Shown here in pieces: positions 25,896 to 34,810 of a stretch of 64,000 nt of DNA. Under the pieces are notes generated by a model. That model searched no databases. It was not told the DNA's origin and was given only the letters and a program-made list of their open reading frames with translations. A program made the position numbers and the translations under genes. Each line of letters begins with the position of its first letter. Position 1 is the first letter of the stretch. The DNA is from Saltatorellus ferox (GTDB taxonomy: Bacteria; Planctomycetota; UBA1135; GCA-002686595). The DNA lies in assembly GCA_007751475.1 (NCBI GenBank), contig CP036434.1, positions 5,027,524-5,091,523 on the forward strand, read 5' to 3'.

Positions 25896-27203
25896 GTGGC
25901 TTCCCTGACTCATGGACCCATCCAGGACTCCCCTGCGACGGCCGCCGAGGACCGGCCTCGACGATCGCGCCGCTTGCACTCGCTCGACGCCTTCCGCGGC
26001 TTCGACATCGCCGCGATGCTGCTGGTCAACCTGACCTGGAACGAGCAGGTCTTCCACCGCCAGCTCTTCCACGTGGACTGGAACGCCTCGGCCCAGGGCG
26101 CGACGTTCACCGACCTCGTGTTCCCCTGGTTCCTCTTCATCGCCGGCGCCGCGATTCCGCTGTCCATGGACTCGGGGCGCGGGCAGTCACAGACAGGATC
26201 CGAGAAGATCAGGACCGCGTTCCGGCGCTCGGTCGTTCTCTACTTCCTCGGCGTGCTGCTGACGGTCGCCGGGTCGTACTTCGATCGACCTGCGCAATGG
26301 ACGGACGTCTTCCGCTGGAACGTGCTGCAGCTCATCGCCTGGGGCTATTTCACGGCGGTCTGCGTCTTCCTGCTTCCGCGCCGGGCGCAGTTCGGCTTCG
26401 TGGTCGTGGTCCTGCTCGGCAAGTGGCTGCTGCTCGCCGGCTTGCCCTACGACGTCGTCAGCGAGCCGTTCTCCCCGCGCGCGACGGGCGCGACTTCCAC
26501 GCAGGGCCCCGGCACCTTCCACCACTTCGACTCCGTCAAGCGCTTCGTGGCCGCGGAGCATCGGCCGGGGTCCCTGCTCGACAGGATCCTGGGGTGGTTC
26601 GGCATGTGGCAGCAGGTCTTGCCATGCGCCGCGCTTGCGGTCCTCGGCGGTCTCACGACGCGCCGGCTCCGTCGCCAGCACGATCAGCCATCCGAGACCG
26701 AGTTCCGAAGGGCCAGCGCGCGCAACGCTGCGCACGTCGCCGTTCTCGGCCTCGGGCTCACGCTGCTCGGTTTCCTCTTGCAGTGGAACTACGACCCCGC
26801 GGGCGGCGGGCTCTGGGGCACCTGGACCGTGCCGTTCAGCAAGTGGCTCTTCAGCCCTGCCTACGTCCTGCTCGCAGCAGGCACGGGCATGCTGCTCTAC
26901 AGCGCCTTCTTCGTGTGGATCGACTTGCTACGCTGGTCCTCCGGCCGGGTGCTACGGGTCTTCGGACTCAACGCCATCGCCCTCTACCTCGCCGCGGAAC
27001 TGAGCTTCAAGGTCCTCTGGACCCGCTGGCAGATGCACGGCCCGGACGGGTCGTCCCAGAGCTGGATGTCCGGAACCCAGGCCTGGCTCACCGCGTGGCT
27101 CGGGCAGGCCCCAGGGCTTTGGATGCACGTGGTTCTCTACCTCTGCCTGTGGTGGCTCTTCTGCTGGTGGCTGGACCGCAAGGACTGGCATCTCAAGGTC
27201 TGA
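25896..27203 (+). CDS. HGSNAT-like membrane acyltransferase (DUF5009 type)
   Basis: 435 residues, probable integral membrane protein with about ten hydrophobic segments. It starts with the family hallmark 'RRLHSLDAFRGFDIAAMLLV' near residues 28-50, followed by 'FTDLVFPWFLFIAGAAIPLS' near 70-90. This is the layout of the transmembrane domain related to human heparan-alpha-glucosaminide N-acetyltransferase; bacterial members are thought to acetylate sugars across the membrane, but few are studied. I note the possible catalytic His region 'HRQLFHVDWN' near residue 54. The start is a GTG three bases after the sulfatase stop, so translation is likely coupled. Together the two genes suggest handling of a sulfated or amino-sugar polymer. 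The gene is convergent with the ThuA gene. Confidence 0.85.
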   Translation: MASLTHGPIQDSPATAAEDRPRRSRRLHSLDAFRGFDIAAMLLVNLTWNEQVFHRQLFHVDWNASAQGATFTDLVFPWFLFIAGAAIPLSMDSGRGQSQTGSEKIRTAFRRSVVLYFLGVLLTVAGSYFDRPAQWTDVFRWNVLQLIAWGYFTAVCVFLLPRRAQFGFVVVVLLGKWLLLAGLPYDVVSEPFSPRATGATSTQGPGTFHHFDSVKRFVAAEHRPGSLLDRILGWFGMWQQVLPCAALAVLGGLTTRRLRRQHDQPSETEFRRASARNAAHVAVLGLGLTLLGFLLQWNYDPAGGGLWGTWTVPFSKWLFSPAYVLLAAGTGMLLYSAFFVWIDLLRWSSGRVLRVFGLNAIALYLAAELSFKVLWTRWQMHGPDGSSQSWMSGTQAWLTAWLGQAPGLWMHVVLYLCLWWLFCWWLDRKDWHLKV

Positions 27204-27238
27204 CCGCCACTTTGCAGCGCCCGCAGAAGAGTCTGCCG

Positions 27239-28021
27239 TCAACGCGGGTCTCGAGCCCCCATGGCCCACTGCACCGCGCCTCGCACCAGCGCATGGAAGC
27301 GCGGATCGTCCCACGTTTCCTCGTGGTGACCCCAGGCCAGGTTGCAGACGCGGCCCGCGCCGTGGGAACGCGTCCAGAGGACCGGGAAGTCGTCGTCCTC
27401 GCGGCGCGCGCGGACCTCGGGTTCGAGGCACTCGGGATCGAGGCGCAGGATCACCTGACACGCGTCCCGCCCGTAGGGCGCCTTCAGGATCGGATGCTGC
27501 TCGTCGAACTCGAAGGTCTGGCCGCCGAACGCCTCGACGCCAGGGAAGCTCGGATCCTCGACGATCACCTTCGCCCTTCCGTCGACCTCCCCTGCGAGGC
27601 GCCCGCCCACGAGTTCCCCGAACTCGGGCCAGTCGAAGAAGCCGACGGTCGCGGCGTGCCCGACGACGAGCCCTTTGCCGTCCTCGGCGACGAAGTCGAG
27701 CAGGTCCTGCTTCTGCGTGTCGCCCATCGTCCCGGAGCCGCTCGGCAGGAGAAAGAGTGCGTCGAAATCGTTCAGGTCGCGCGCGTTGACGCGCTTGCCC
27801 CCGTACTTCTCGCCCACGCCCAGGATCGGCGTGCGGGTGATGAGCTGCGAGTCCGTGCGGATCTCCGTGACGAAGTCCCCGCTCGCGCGGCCGATCTGCG
27901 AGAGAGTGGCGAGCGCGTGCGAGATCGATCCGTGGTGGTAGCCCGTCTGAACGTCCGCGACGGCGAGCAGCTTCCTGCGGCCCTCCCATGGATCAGCGCG
28001 ACGGTGTGGCGTAGGGCGCAT
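27239..28021 (-). CDS. ThuA-like domain protein
   Basis: 260 residues from ATG 28021; a GGAGGAG sits about ten bases upstream, and the start overlaps the end of the preceding gene by 29 bp. The sequence fits the ThuA-like fold (related to class I glutamine amidotransferases and found in trehalose-utilisation and many planctomycete proteins): 'KLLAVADVQTGYHHGSISHA', 'DFDALFLLPSGSGTMGDTQK' , 'LLDFVAEDGKGLVVGHAATV' , 'VIVEDPSFPGVEAFG', 'FEFDEQHPILKAP', 'LPVLWTRSHGAGRV'-like strands and 'CNLAWGHHEETWDDPRFH'. The biochemical role of these domains is unsettled. No signal peptide is seen. It is the last of a three-gene set with two related unknown genes. Confidence 0.85.
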   Translation of the reverse strand: MRPTPHRRADPWEGRRKLLAVADVQTGYHHGSISHALATLSQIGRASGDFVTEIRTDSQLITRTPILGVGEKYGGKRVNARDLNDFDALFLLPSGSGTMGDTQKQDLLDFVAEDGKGLVVGHAATVGFFDWPEFGELVGGRLAGEVDGRAKVIVEDPSFPGVEAFGGQTFEFDEQHPILKAPYGRDACQVILRLDPECLEPEVRARREDDDFPVLWTRSHGAGRVCNLAWGHHEETWDDPRFHALVRGAVQWAMGARDPR

Positions 28022-28637
28022 GGCGTTCGAGCTCCTCCGGAGTCCTGGGGACGTAGTCGTTCCTGACGCTGGTGAACGTTCCCTCGCCGTCGTGCCGCCG
28101 CGCCGGGTCGAGGCCCCGGATCGCGCGGATGAGAAGGCGCCAGCCCGTCGACCGCGCCGCGGTGGCGCGGTGCCAGGCCTGGTTGTCGAAGTGATAGAGC
28201 CGATGACTCTCCAGTGAGGTCGTCGGGACCGCGCACGCGTCCACGAGCGCCTCCACCTGGCGTCCGCGCGAGTGCGGCTCGATTCCGTCGTCCAGCTCGA
28301 AGGAGCCGTCGACGAACTCGGTCCGGCACGCGGCGCCGAAACTCGCAGCAAGGGTCTCGACGCGCCCGGGCGCATCGGCCGTGGTACCCCAGTCGACGTG
28401 AAAGAACGGCCGCAGTGGATACCAGCCGGAGCGGAGCCAGAGCAGCCGCGAGAAGACCTCGACGCCAGGATCTTCGCGCCAGTCATCGGGCAGCGCCGCC
28501 AGGAACGAACGATGCACCGGCCCGGCGGCGAGGGCAGCGCGACAGGAAACGCGGCACTGGCTCGCCTCCTCGCGAAGGACGGGATCGGGAAACTTCGGCA
28601 GAGCGCGGAGGGGCGTGAGCGTGGAATCGAATCGCAT
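27993..28637 (-). CDS. Unknown protein, relative of the upstream gene
   Basis: 214 residues. Not a family I recognise. Recognisable parts are 'GPVHRSFLAALPDDWREDPG', 'VFSRLLWLRSGWYPLRPFFH', and near the C-terminus 'LYHFDNQAWHRATAAR' followed by 'GWRLLIRAIRG'. The gene upstream (28648-29379) has matching segments ('GPLTRAFLEALPTEWAGDVV' , 'SSLVWLTQGLAHDETF', 'GFQLVIRATLGS'), so the two are probably ancient paralogues. The Asp/His-containing 'FDNQAWHRATA' followed by a barrel-like strand could be a cupin-type metal site, but this is only a guess. The start lies 10 bp behind the stop of the upstream gene and its end overlaps the ThuA gene by 29 bp, so all three form one operon. Confidence 0.65.
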   Translation of the reverse strand: MRFDSTLTPLRALPKFPDPVLREEASQCRVSCRAALAAGPVHRSFLAALPDDWREDPGVEVFSRLLWLRSGWYPLRPFFHVDWGTTADAPGRVETLAASFGAACRTEFVDGSFELDDGIEPHSRGRQVEALVDACAVPTTSLESHRLYHFDNQAWHRATAARSTGWRLLIRAIRGLDPARRHDGEGTFTSVRNDYVPRTPEELERHAPYATPSR

Positions 28638-28647
28638 GGTACGAGCC

Positions 28648-29379
28648 CTACAGGAAGCTCATGTTCCGAATGCCGTCCACGATCGGAGCCGCGCTGCCGA
28701 GGGTGGCGCGGATCACCAGCTGAAACCCCGGAGAGAGCGCGGGCTGCGGACACCAGAACGCGCCCCATCCATGCTCGACGATCGTCTCCCGCGGGAGAGA
28801 AACGGCCGCCATTTCGCCGCCCTCCAGCCACCTCCGAATCCGTCGGTCCCGTGTCCGAAGGTCCTCGGTCGGCAGCCAGAAGGACTCGGCTCGTTCCAGC
28901 GGATCCAGCTCGATGGCGCCGACCGCGAACACCGGTGCGGGGTCGCCGGTCACCGCGATTCGATGCCGCGCCTCCAGTGCCAGATTGCAGTCCCTGCGCG
29001 CACCGAAGGCCGCTCCAGGAAACGGCTCGTGCCGGAACGGAGGAGCCACTCGATGGGGAGCACCTCGTTCGGCGAGGGCGAAGGTCTCGTCGTGCGCCAG
29101 CCCCTGCGTCAACCATACGAGCGAGCTGTGGATGACCACATCACCGGCCCACTCCGTTGGCAGCGCCTCCAGAAAGGCCCGCGTCAGAGGACCCGCGTGC
29201 GCCTCGGCGAACGGGCGACTGGCCGCGAAGAAGGTCACCTCCGACTCGACGTGCTCCTGGAGTCGACTCGCGAGCCGCTCCTCGCATCCCGACGCCCCCG
29301 GGAAGGGCTCCACGACCTCGAAGGCGCTCCGATGCGAGCGTGGGAGCGGCTGCGACTCAACCTCGATCTGGCGGCACAT
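28648..29379 (-). CDS. Unknown protein, relative of the downstream gene
   Basis: 243 residues, first gene of the ThuA operon. It contains 'GPLTRAFLEALPTEWAG', 'SSLVWLTQGLAHDETFALAE', a central 'FPGAAFGARRDCNLALEARH', and a C-terminal 'PGFQLVIRATLGS'. The pattern is like that of the 214-residue protein encoded next, with an additional ~45 residues in the middle ('AVTGDPAPVFAVGAIELDPL'). No signal peptide, membrane helix or catalytic motif is recognised. About 110 bp of untranslated sequence separates it from the convergent-facing stop of the DUF1206 gene upstream on the same strand. The function is unknown; its place beside ThuA and the sulfatase/acyltransferase pair is the only hint. Confidence 0.6.
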   Translation of the reverse strand: MCRQIEVESQPLPRSHRSAFEVVEPFPGASGCEERLASRLQEHVESEVTFFAASRPFAEAHAGPLTRAFLEALPTEWAGDVVIHSSLVWLTQGLAHDETFALAERGAPHRVAPPFRHEPFPGAAFGARRDCNLALEARHRIAVTGDPAPVFAVGAIELDPLERAESFWLPTEDLRTRDRRIRRWLEGGEMAAVSLPRETIVEHGWGAFWCPQPALSPGFQLVIRATLGSAAPIVDGIRNMSFL

Positions 29380-29491
29380 GCCCCCGGAGAACGTGACAGT
29401 CGTGGCCAGGGTTCAGACTCTTTGCGCGCTTTCTTCGGTCGCCTCCCGGCACCTAGCCCGAATCAGCCGCCTCGCGGACGTGGGCCTGTTT

Positions 29492-30331
29492 TCACGTCTT
29501 GAACGCTCGGTACTTCGCTCGAGAGACGCAGTAGACGCCGTACGCGATGAAGCCAGCAGCGACGAGTCCGAGCAGATACGGACCGTAGGTCTGCTGGGAT
29601 AGCTTCGAGAGCGCTTCCCCGAGCCCCTTCGTCGCGCCATCGGGATTGGACCGCATGGCCGCCTGGACGATGAAGGCCCCGATCATGCAGAACGTCACGC
29701 CGCGGGCGGAGATCCCGAACCGACCGATGTGGCGAGCGGCCTGGATCTCCTTCTCGCTCATTTCGTGCGTCTTGTACTTCTTCATGAAAGAAGCGGTCCA
29801 GGCACGCTGGAAGTGGCGGAGCCCGATGCCGACGACCACGACACCAGCGAGCGCCACGGCCCACTGACCGAAAGGCTGAGCCATCACGCGCGCGGTCAGC
29901 TCTTCCTTGGAATCCGAGCCCCCGCCGCTCCCCATCCCGAGCGCGATTCGCCCTGCGAGAAGCGCGAGCGCCGCGTAGGTCAGAGCGCTGATCGCGAAGC
30001 CGATCCTCACGGCGATCCCCTTGGCGTCCGTACCGCGCCCATCGGGATCCTGAATGGCCTCGACGAGCCGCCAGACGACGTAGCCCACGAGACCCAGCGC
30101 GACGAACGCCAGGAGGACGCGCCCGAACGGCTGCTCGGCGATCGCGTGGATCGCGCCGCTGGACCCCGTTTTCTCCCCGGTCGCCCCCGAGCCCACCGCC
30201 GCCATCACGGCGAGAACGCCGACCGCTCCGTACACGACTCCCTTGGCCAGATAGCCCGCACGGGCGAGACGCTCGATCCAGGCGGAAGCGTTCGTGTCCA
30301 TAGGGGATGTCATATCGCTCACTTGGGTCAT
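29492..30331 (-). CDS. DUF1206 membrane protein
   Basis: 279 residues with six hydrophobic segments in three pairs, the three-repeat structure of the DUF1206 family. Each repeat has the pattern aromatic/Arg-Ala-Gly-Tyr ... Gly ... Tyr followed by a Gly/Ala-rich helix: 'IERLARAGYLAKGVVYGAVG', 'IAVRIGFAISALTYAALALL', 'HIGRFGISARGVTFCMIGAF'. A C-terminal pair, 'YLLGLVAAGFIAYGVYCVSR', closes each bundle, and the protein ends 'KYRAFKT'. The family is widespread and has no assigned function. ATG 30331 has a GGAG nine bases upstream; 30313 and 30301 are other in-frame ATGs. It probably sits in the inner membrane and has no obvious functional link to its neighbours. Confidence 0.85.
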   Translation of the reverse strand: MTQVSDMTSPMDTNASAWIERLARAGYLAKGVVYGAVGVLAVMAAVGSGATGEKTGSSGAIHAIAEQPFGRVLLAFVALGLVGYVVWRLVEAIQDPDGRGTDAKGIAVRIGFAISALTYAALALLAGRIALGMGSGGGSDSKEELTARVMAQPFGQWAVALAGVVVVGIGLRHFQRAWTASFMKKYKTHEMSEKEIQAARHIGRFGISARGVTFCMIGAFIVQAAMRSNPDGATKGLGEALSKLSQQTYGPYLLGLVAAGFIAYGVYCVSRAKYRAFKT

Positions 30332-30436
30332 GGGGTGGCTCCGCGTCAGGTGGAATCGAGGATGGCCCATGGAGTCTCACCGGGCGCCTTGGGCGCGCCT
30401 AAATTCCGAGCACGCCGCTGCTGATCGCGAACCCGA

Positions 30437-31816
30437 TCAGCGAAGGATCCGGATCGACATCGCCTCGATGGCCGTGTCGTCCTGGATCACCACGTCGAGC
30501 AAGCCGTCCTCCAGCGATGGCCGCAGGTCGTACGTCTCCCCGCTGGCCAGCGGCAGCCTCGCCAGGTCGAGGTAGAGCGTCCGCGCCGAGCCCGATCGCC
30601 AGCGCCCCAAGAGAGCCTCGATGCTCGACCTCCAGGCGAATTCCCGGGACCCGCGGTGCTCCAGATAGATCGCATCGTTCCGACTCATGCTGCTGAGCGC
30701 GCGCAGGCGAAGCGTCAGCTCCGCCGCCTTGACGGGCCCGTGTCCGATCCGCAGCGTGCGAGCGAAGTGGCGATCGAGGCGCAGCTCGCCGATCTCCAGT
30801 CGTTCCTCAGGAAGCCAGGTGTCCATCCCGGTACTGGTATCGATCCAGGGGAGCGTGCCATCACCCGCTGGCTCGAACTCCAGATCGGTCGCAAGGCCGT
30901 CGGGCCATGACTCCACGAGCACCGTGATCTGCTGTTCGGTTCCCGGCTCCTCGATGAGGACGTCCACCCGCTGATGGAGGCCGTGTCGCGGGAGGAAGGT
31001 GAATTGCCAGCGGCCCGGCGGCACGCCGCGCTGCACGACCTTCGTCCCGCGGACCTCCAGCTCGATGGATCGCTCGTCGTCGCGGGGACGGCGCCTCGGA
31101 AACTCGAAGCTCCCCGCCAGGGGCTCGACGCGAACGCCCTCGAGATCGACAGGCTCGAGCGCTCGGCTCCCCGTCAGCCAGAACGTGCAGGTCGAATCCT
31201 GGTGGGGCGTCGGCAGCGCCTGGATGGTCTGCCAGTCAGCACTCGGATCGATCGGCGCGACGACGTGGCCTTCGAGGTAGTCCGGGACATCGAAACGGAT
31301 CGCACCGCCTTCCCGTCGATCCGGTCCGTCGAAAGTGAATTCCCCCCGCGCGTCCGTGCTCACCGACGCGCCATCGTGGCGGCGGAACGGCCGGATCCGC
31401 TCCAGCCTGTCCTGGAGGCGCTCGAAGCGCACCGAGTCGGGCGCCTCGGAGAGGTAGGTCAGCGGCACGCCTGCGAGGGGACGGCCGGCCCCGTCGAGCA
31501 GGACTCCCTGCACCGGCCACGGCGCAGGGGGAGGACCCGGCTGGGGCACGGAAGCGACCGACGGCACGGCCTCCACTCGCTCCGAACGGCTCCGCCCCTC
31601 CGTGGCCTCCGCGCCCGACCGAGACCCCACGGGCCGCAGAGTCGCCCCGGGCATCACCCCGGGAATCAATTCAGCAGACGCCTCGGTCAGCCCGTCGCCG
31701 CCCGGCATCCCCACGGCGTCCGTGCCGCGCCCCTCCTCTCTCCCGAAGAGGACCGCCGCAACGATCGCGAGGCACAGCCCCGTCCCGACGAGGAAGAAAA
31801 ACGCGCTGCGCGACAT
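30437..31816 (-). CDS. Membrane-anchored carboxypeptidase-regulatory-like protein
   Basis: 459 residues from ATG 31816, which opens an N-terminal membrane anchor ('RSAFFFLVGTGLCLAIVAAV'). After ~80 residues of a Gly/Ser/Pro-rich linker, a carboxypeptidase-regulatory-like domain begins at 'WPVQGVLLDGAGRPLAGVPL' with 'VSTDARGEFTFDGPDRREGG' in the expected place. The C-terminal ~180 residues include 'GVPPGRWQFTFLPRHGLHQR' and an ending 'GLLDVVIQDDTAIEAMSIRI', a jelly-roll-like beta domain I cannot name. The architecture matches the extracytoplasmic part of the sigma fusions but without the sigma domain, and the anchor is N-terminal, so the beta domains face the periplasm. The function is unknown. 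Confidence 0.7.
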   Translation of the reverse strand: MSRSAFFFLVGTGLCLAIVAAVLFGREEGRGTDAVGMPGGDGLTEASAELIPGVMPGATLRPVGSRSGAEATEGRSRSERVEAVPSVASVPQPGPPPAPWPVQGVLLDGAGRPLAGVPLTYLSEAPDSVRFERLQDRLERIRPFRRHDGASVSTDARGEFTFDGPDRREGGAIRFDVPDYLEGHVVAPIDPSADWQTIQALPTPHQDSTCTFWLTGSRALEPVDLEGVRVEPLAGSFEFPRRRPRDDERSIELEVRGTKVVQRGVPPGRWQFTFLPRHGLHQRVDVLIEEPGTEQQITVLVESWPDGLATDLEFEPAGDGTLPWIDTSTGMDTWLPEERLEIGELRLDRHFARTLRIGHGPVKAAELTLRLRALSSMSRNDAIYLEHRGSREFAWRSSIEALLGRWRSGSARTLYLDLARLPLASGETYDLRPSLEDGLLDVVIQDDTAIEAMSIRILR

Positions 31817-31868
31817 GGGAAGAGAGGATAGCGCAACCGCGCCATCCTGCCCGCCCATGGCGAAGAGA

Positions 31869-34007
31869 TCACTTCCCTGCGGCCTGCCCTTTCAGCTCCG
31901 CCACGATGCGCTTGGCGTCGTACACCTGCTCCAGCGCCCCCATGATCCCCCGGCTATCGACCGACACGGAACGAGCGACCTCGTCCGAGTAGGCGTAGTT
32001 GCCGATGAGGCTCTGGATGTTGCCGTCGAAGATGAGGCCCACGACCTCGCCCTTCCTGTTGACCATCGGCGAACCCGAGTTGCCGCCGATGATGTCGTGG
32101 GTCGAGACGAGGTTGAACTTCGTCGTCGGAACGACCGAGTCTTCCCGGCTGCTCCAGGACTCCGGGAGGGTGTACCAGGACTCGCCGGCGCGCTCTTCGG
32201 CCTTCTCGTACAGGCCCGCAAACTCCGTGAACGGCGGAATCTCACGATCGCCGTCCTGGTAGCCCTTCACGGCGCCGTAGGAGAGGCGGAGCGTGAACGT
32301 CGCGTCCGGGTACACGCCCTCGCCGAAGACGGCGAAGCGAGCGGCGGCGATCTTGGCGTACGCGGCGCGCTCCACGGACTGGACCTCGTCCTCGTAGCGT
32401 TTACGCAGTTCGCGGCTGAAGGGGTCGAGCGCCTGGGCCAGCCCGATGAGCGGGTCGTTGGCCGCTTCCACCGCGGAAGCGCCGCCCTCGACCAGGGCCT
32501 TGCGCGCCTCGATGTCCATCAGCGTCGTCCCGAGGATGCACTCGGCGGCGCGGGCGCGGGGCGACTTGCCCGCGAGTGCTGCGACCACCATCGGATCCTC
32601 CGCGCCGAGGGTCTCGGCCATCAGCGACAGCGCGCTCTCGAGGCGCATCATCTCGAAGTCGGGGTAGATCGGCGCGGGCGAGTAAAGACCCTGGTAAAGG
32701 CGCGGAAGGCTGGCGTCGCCGTACTCGCGCAGGCGATCCGTGCTGGCCTTCGGCAGTTCATCGGCCAGGCGTGCGATCGTGACGGCGTAGCCGCCGAGCT
32801 GTGCACCGAGGCCGAGCCCTGGCCCGCCCGCGACGTTGTAGCGAAGGCTCATGCTTCGGGCCGCCCGCTGAGCCGCCGCCACTTCGTCCCATGCGCTGCC
32901 CCACTTCTCCTCCCACTCGGCGTTCTTCTCGACCTCTTCGCGCAGGCGATCCTCCTCGTCGCGCTTGGCCTCGAAGACCGCGGGATCCAGCAGCCCGGCC
33001 GTGCGGCCGAGGTAGACCTTGCGGGTGTTCTGAATCCCGAAGAGATCGCCCTCGGCCACGCGGCGATGCTCCTCGCTCGTGCCGGAGAAGATGTTCAAGA
33101 GAACCTCCTGCCGCATGAGTCGATGCAGCGCGCCGGGCACCGCGACGTCGCGCAGGTACTCGAGGTGCGCGACCGTGTTGAGCCTCTGGGTGCTGCCCGG
33201 GTGACCGGTCACGAAGGTGAGCTCGCCGTCCGCGGCCCCCGCCTCGCTCCAGCTCAGGAAATGCTCGGGCACGTAGGGCTTCCCGTCCTCGTAGATACGC
33301 AGGAACGTGACGTCGAGGCAATAGCGCGGGTACTCGAAGTTGTCGTTGTCGCCGCCGAAGAAAGCGATGCCCTTCTCGGGCGCGAAGACCATGCGGATGT
33401 CGTCGAAGCGCTTGTAGAGGTAGAGATGATAGCGGCCGCCCTGGTAGAGCGTGACCACCTCGGCGTGCAGGCCGGTCTCCTTCTTGGCAGCGTCCTCGAT
33501 CTCGGTCATCGCCTTGCGGCGGGCGGCGCCCGCGGCGGCGGCGTCGAGGCCAGCGGCGGGGCCATCCACGCGCTCCGTCACGTCCTCGATGCTCCAGAGG
33601 ACGTCGAGGTGAACGTCAGGGCAGGGCAGCTCGGCGTCCATCGTCTCCGCGTGGAAGCCGTTCGCGAGCAGATCGTTCTCCGCCGTCGAGAGACGCTCCA
33701 GGATGTCCGACGCCACGTGGTGGTTCGTCATCACGAGGCCGCTGGCGGAAACGATCGAGCCGGAGCCGCCGGTCGAGACGCGAACGGCCGACTTGCGCAC
33801 GTGCTCGAGCCACTCGTCCGTGATGTCGAAGCCGTAGCGCTCCCTCAGCTGCTCGGTCGGCGGATTGTTGAAGAGCCACATGCCCTCGTCCGCGATGGCT
33901 GCGGGTGCGAGACCGGCGGCAGCGACGAGAGGGTCAGCGAGCGCGGTGGCCGAGGAGAGAGCGAGAAAAGCGCCAGCGAGGCCGGCCTGGAGTGAGGTTC
34001 TGAGCAT
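31869..34007 (-). CDS. S46-family dipeptidyl-peptidase, DPP7-like
   Basis: A periplasmic serine exopeptidase that removes dipeptides from oligopeptide N-termini. 712 residues from ATG 34007 with a signal peptide ('LAGAFLALSSATALA', cleavage near residue 24). The catalytic His is in 'TNHH' (94-97, after 'GSIVSASGLVM'), the Asp region is 'FGGDNDNFEYPRYCLDVTF', and the Ser is Ser644 in 'GGNSGSPMVNRKG'. In the P. gingivalis enzymes the residue 18 positions after the catalytic Ser decides specificity: Arg gives the acidic-preferring DPP11, Gly the hydrophobic-preferring DPP7; here it is Gly662 in 'FDGN', so DPP7-like specificity is inferred. Length fits the family. A long open frame upstream of the start is not credible. 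Confidence 0.95.
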   Translation of the reverse strand: MLRTSLQAGLAGAFLALSSATALADPLVAAAGLAPAAIADEGMWLFNNPPTEQLRERYGFDITDEWLEHVRKSAVRVSTGGSGSIVSASGLVMTNHHVASDILERLSTAENDLLANGFHAETMDAELPCPDVHLDVLWSIEDVTERVDGPAAGLDAAAAGAARRKAMTEIEDAAKKETGLHAEVVTLYQGGRYHLYLYKRFDDIRMVFAPEKGIAFFGGDNDNFEYPRYCLDVTFLRIYEDGKPYVPEHFLSWSEAGAADGELTFVTGHPGSTQRLNTVAHLEYLRDVAVPGALHRLMRQEVLLNIFSGTSEEHRRVAEGDLFGIQNTRKVYLGRTAGLLDPAVFEAKRDEEDRLREEVEKNAEWEEKWGSAWDEVAAAQRAARSMSLRYNVAGGPGLGLGAQLGGYAVTIARLADELPKASTDRLREYGDASLPRLYQGLYSPAPIYPDFEMMRLESALSLMAETLGAEDPMVVAALAGKSPRARAAECILGTTLMDIEARKALVEGGASAVEAANDPLIGLAQALDPFSRELRKRYEDEVQSVERAAYAKIAAARFAVFGEGVYPDATFTLRLSYGAVKGYQDGDREIPPFTEFAGLYEKAEERAGESWYTLPESWSSREDSVVPTTKFNLVSTHDIIGGNSGSPMVNRKGEVVGLIFDGNIQSLIGNYAYSDEVARSVSVDSRGIMGALEQVYDAKRIVAELKGQAAGK

Positions 34008-34195
34008 GTCTGGTTGCGCGGGGAAAGCGTTTCGGGACGAACGTTGTAACCGGCGAGTTTCGCGGAGACATGAAACAGTCACGAAGAAGCGCGAGGGCCA
34101 GGGGCGGAATGCCCCCGGGGTGTCCACGGTGGCCGGGAATCCCGGCGGTTCCATTTCGCGAATCTGGCCCTTTCCGAGGGTCGGGTCCGTAGATT

Positions 34196-34756
34196 CTGCG
34201 CGCCGGGGCGGAAGGCGGCGCCACAACCGCCCCGTGCAACCGGGGAGACACGATCGTCCTGGCGGCCGGCTACCCGACGGGCCAGGGCGAGATCGCCGAA
34301 GAGATCGCGGACATGGAAGAGGCTTCGGCTCCGGCATCGGACTCGTCCGGGAGCTTCGTCTTCGCCCGGTACGACCATCGAAAGCACCGCCTCGTTCTCG
34401 GGAACGACGCATTCGGCTTTCAGCCGCTCTTTCTCGCCGAGACCGGAGAGTTCTTAGCCGCCTGCTCGGAGTACGAGCCGCTCCTCGAGCTGCCGGGCGT
34501 TGGCCGAGACCTGAGCCCCGACGCCGTCGCCGAGTACCACGTCTTCGGACTCACGCTCGCGAACCTGACTGGCGGGGCCGACACGCGCTTGATCCTCTCC
34601 TGCATGAGCACGTTGCAGCGCAGGCGCCACCGTTTCGTGACCCACTTCGCCGAGGAGGGCGCGGCGGACCGCGATCGAGACGTGGTCGTGGCCAGGCCGA
34701 AGGCCGAACTGGCCGTCGAGGAGAAGCCGAGCGTCAAGACGAAGCTGCCCGATTGA
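34196..34756 (+). pseudogene. Remnant of an asparagine-synthetase-like protein
   Basis: A frame open from 34193 (after a TAG at 34190) to the stop at 34754-34756, containing an ATG at 34313. The middle part is clearly the second half of a class II glutamine amidotransferase domain: 'GDTIVLAAGYPTGQGEIAEE', 'GSFVFARYDHRKHRLVLGND', 'GFQPLFLAETGEFLAACSEY'. The N-terminus with the catalytic Cys is missing. Directly after 'YHVFGLTLANLT' the frame jumps to 'GGADTRLILSCM', the start of the ATP-binding loop of the synthetase domain, so the ~60-100 residues usually between them are gone, and the rest of the synthetase domain is lost too. No plausible strong start exists. I read it as a decayed gene with a 5' truncation, an internal in-frame deletion and a 3' truncation. 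Confidence 0.65.
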
Positions 34757-34810
34757 GTACGGCCGTTCGGAGCCAGGCAGGCGGAGGCCAGAGGCGTCCG
34801 TTCAGCCAGG

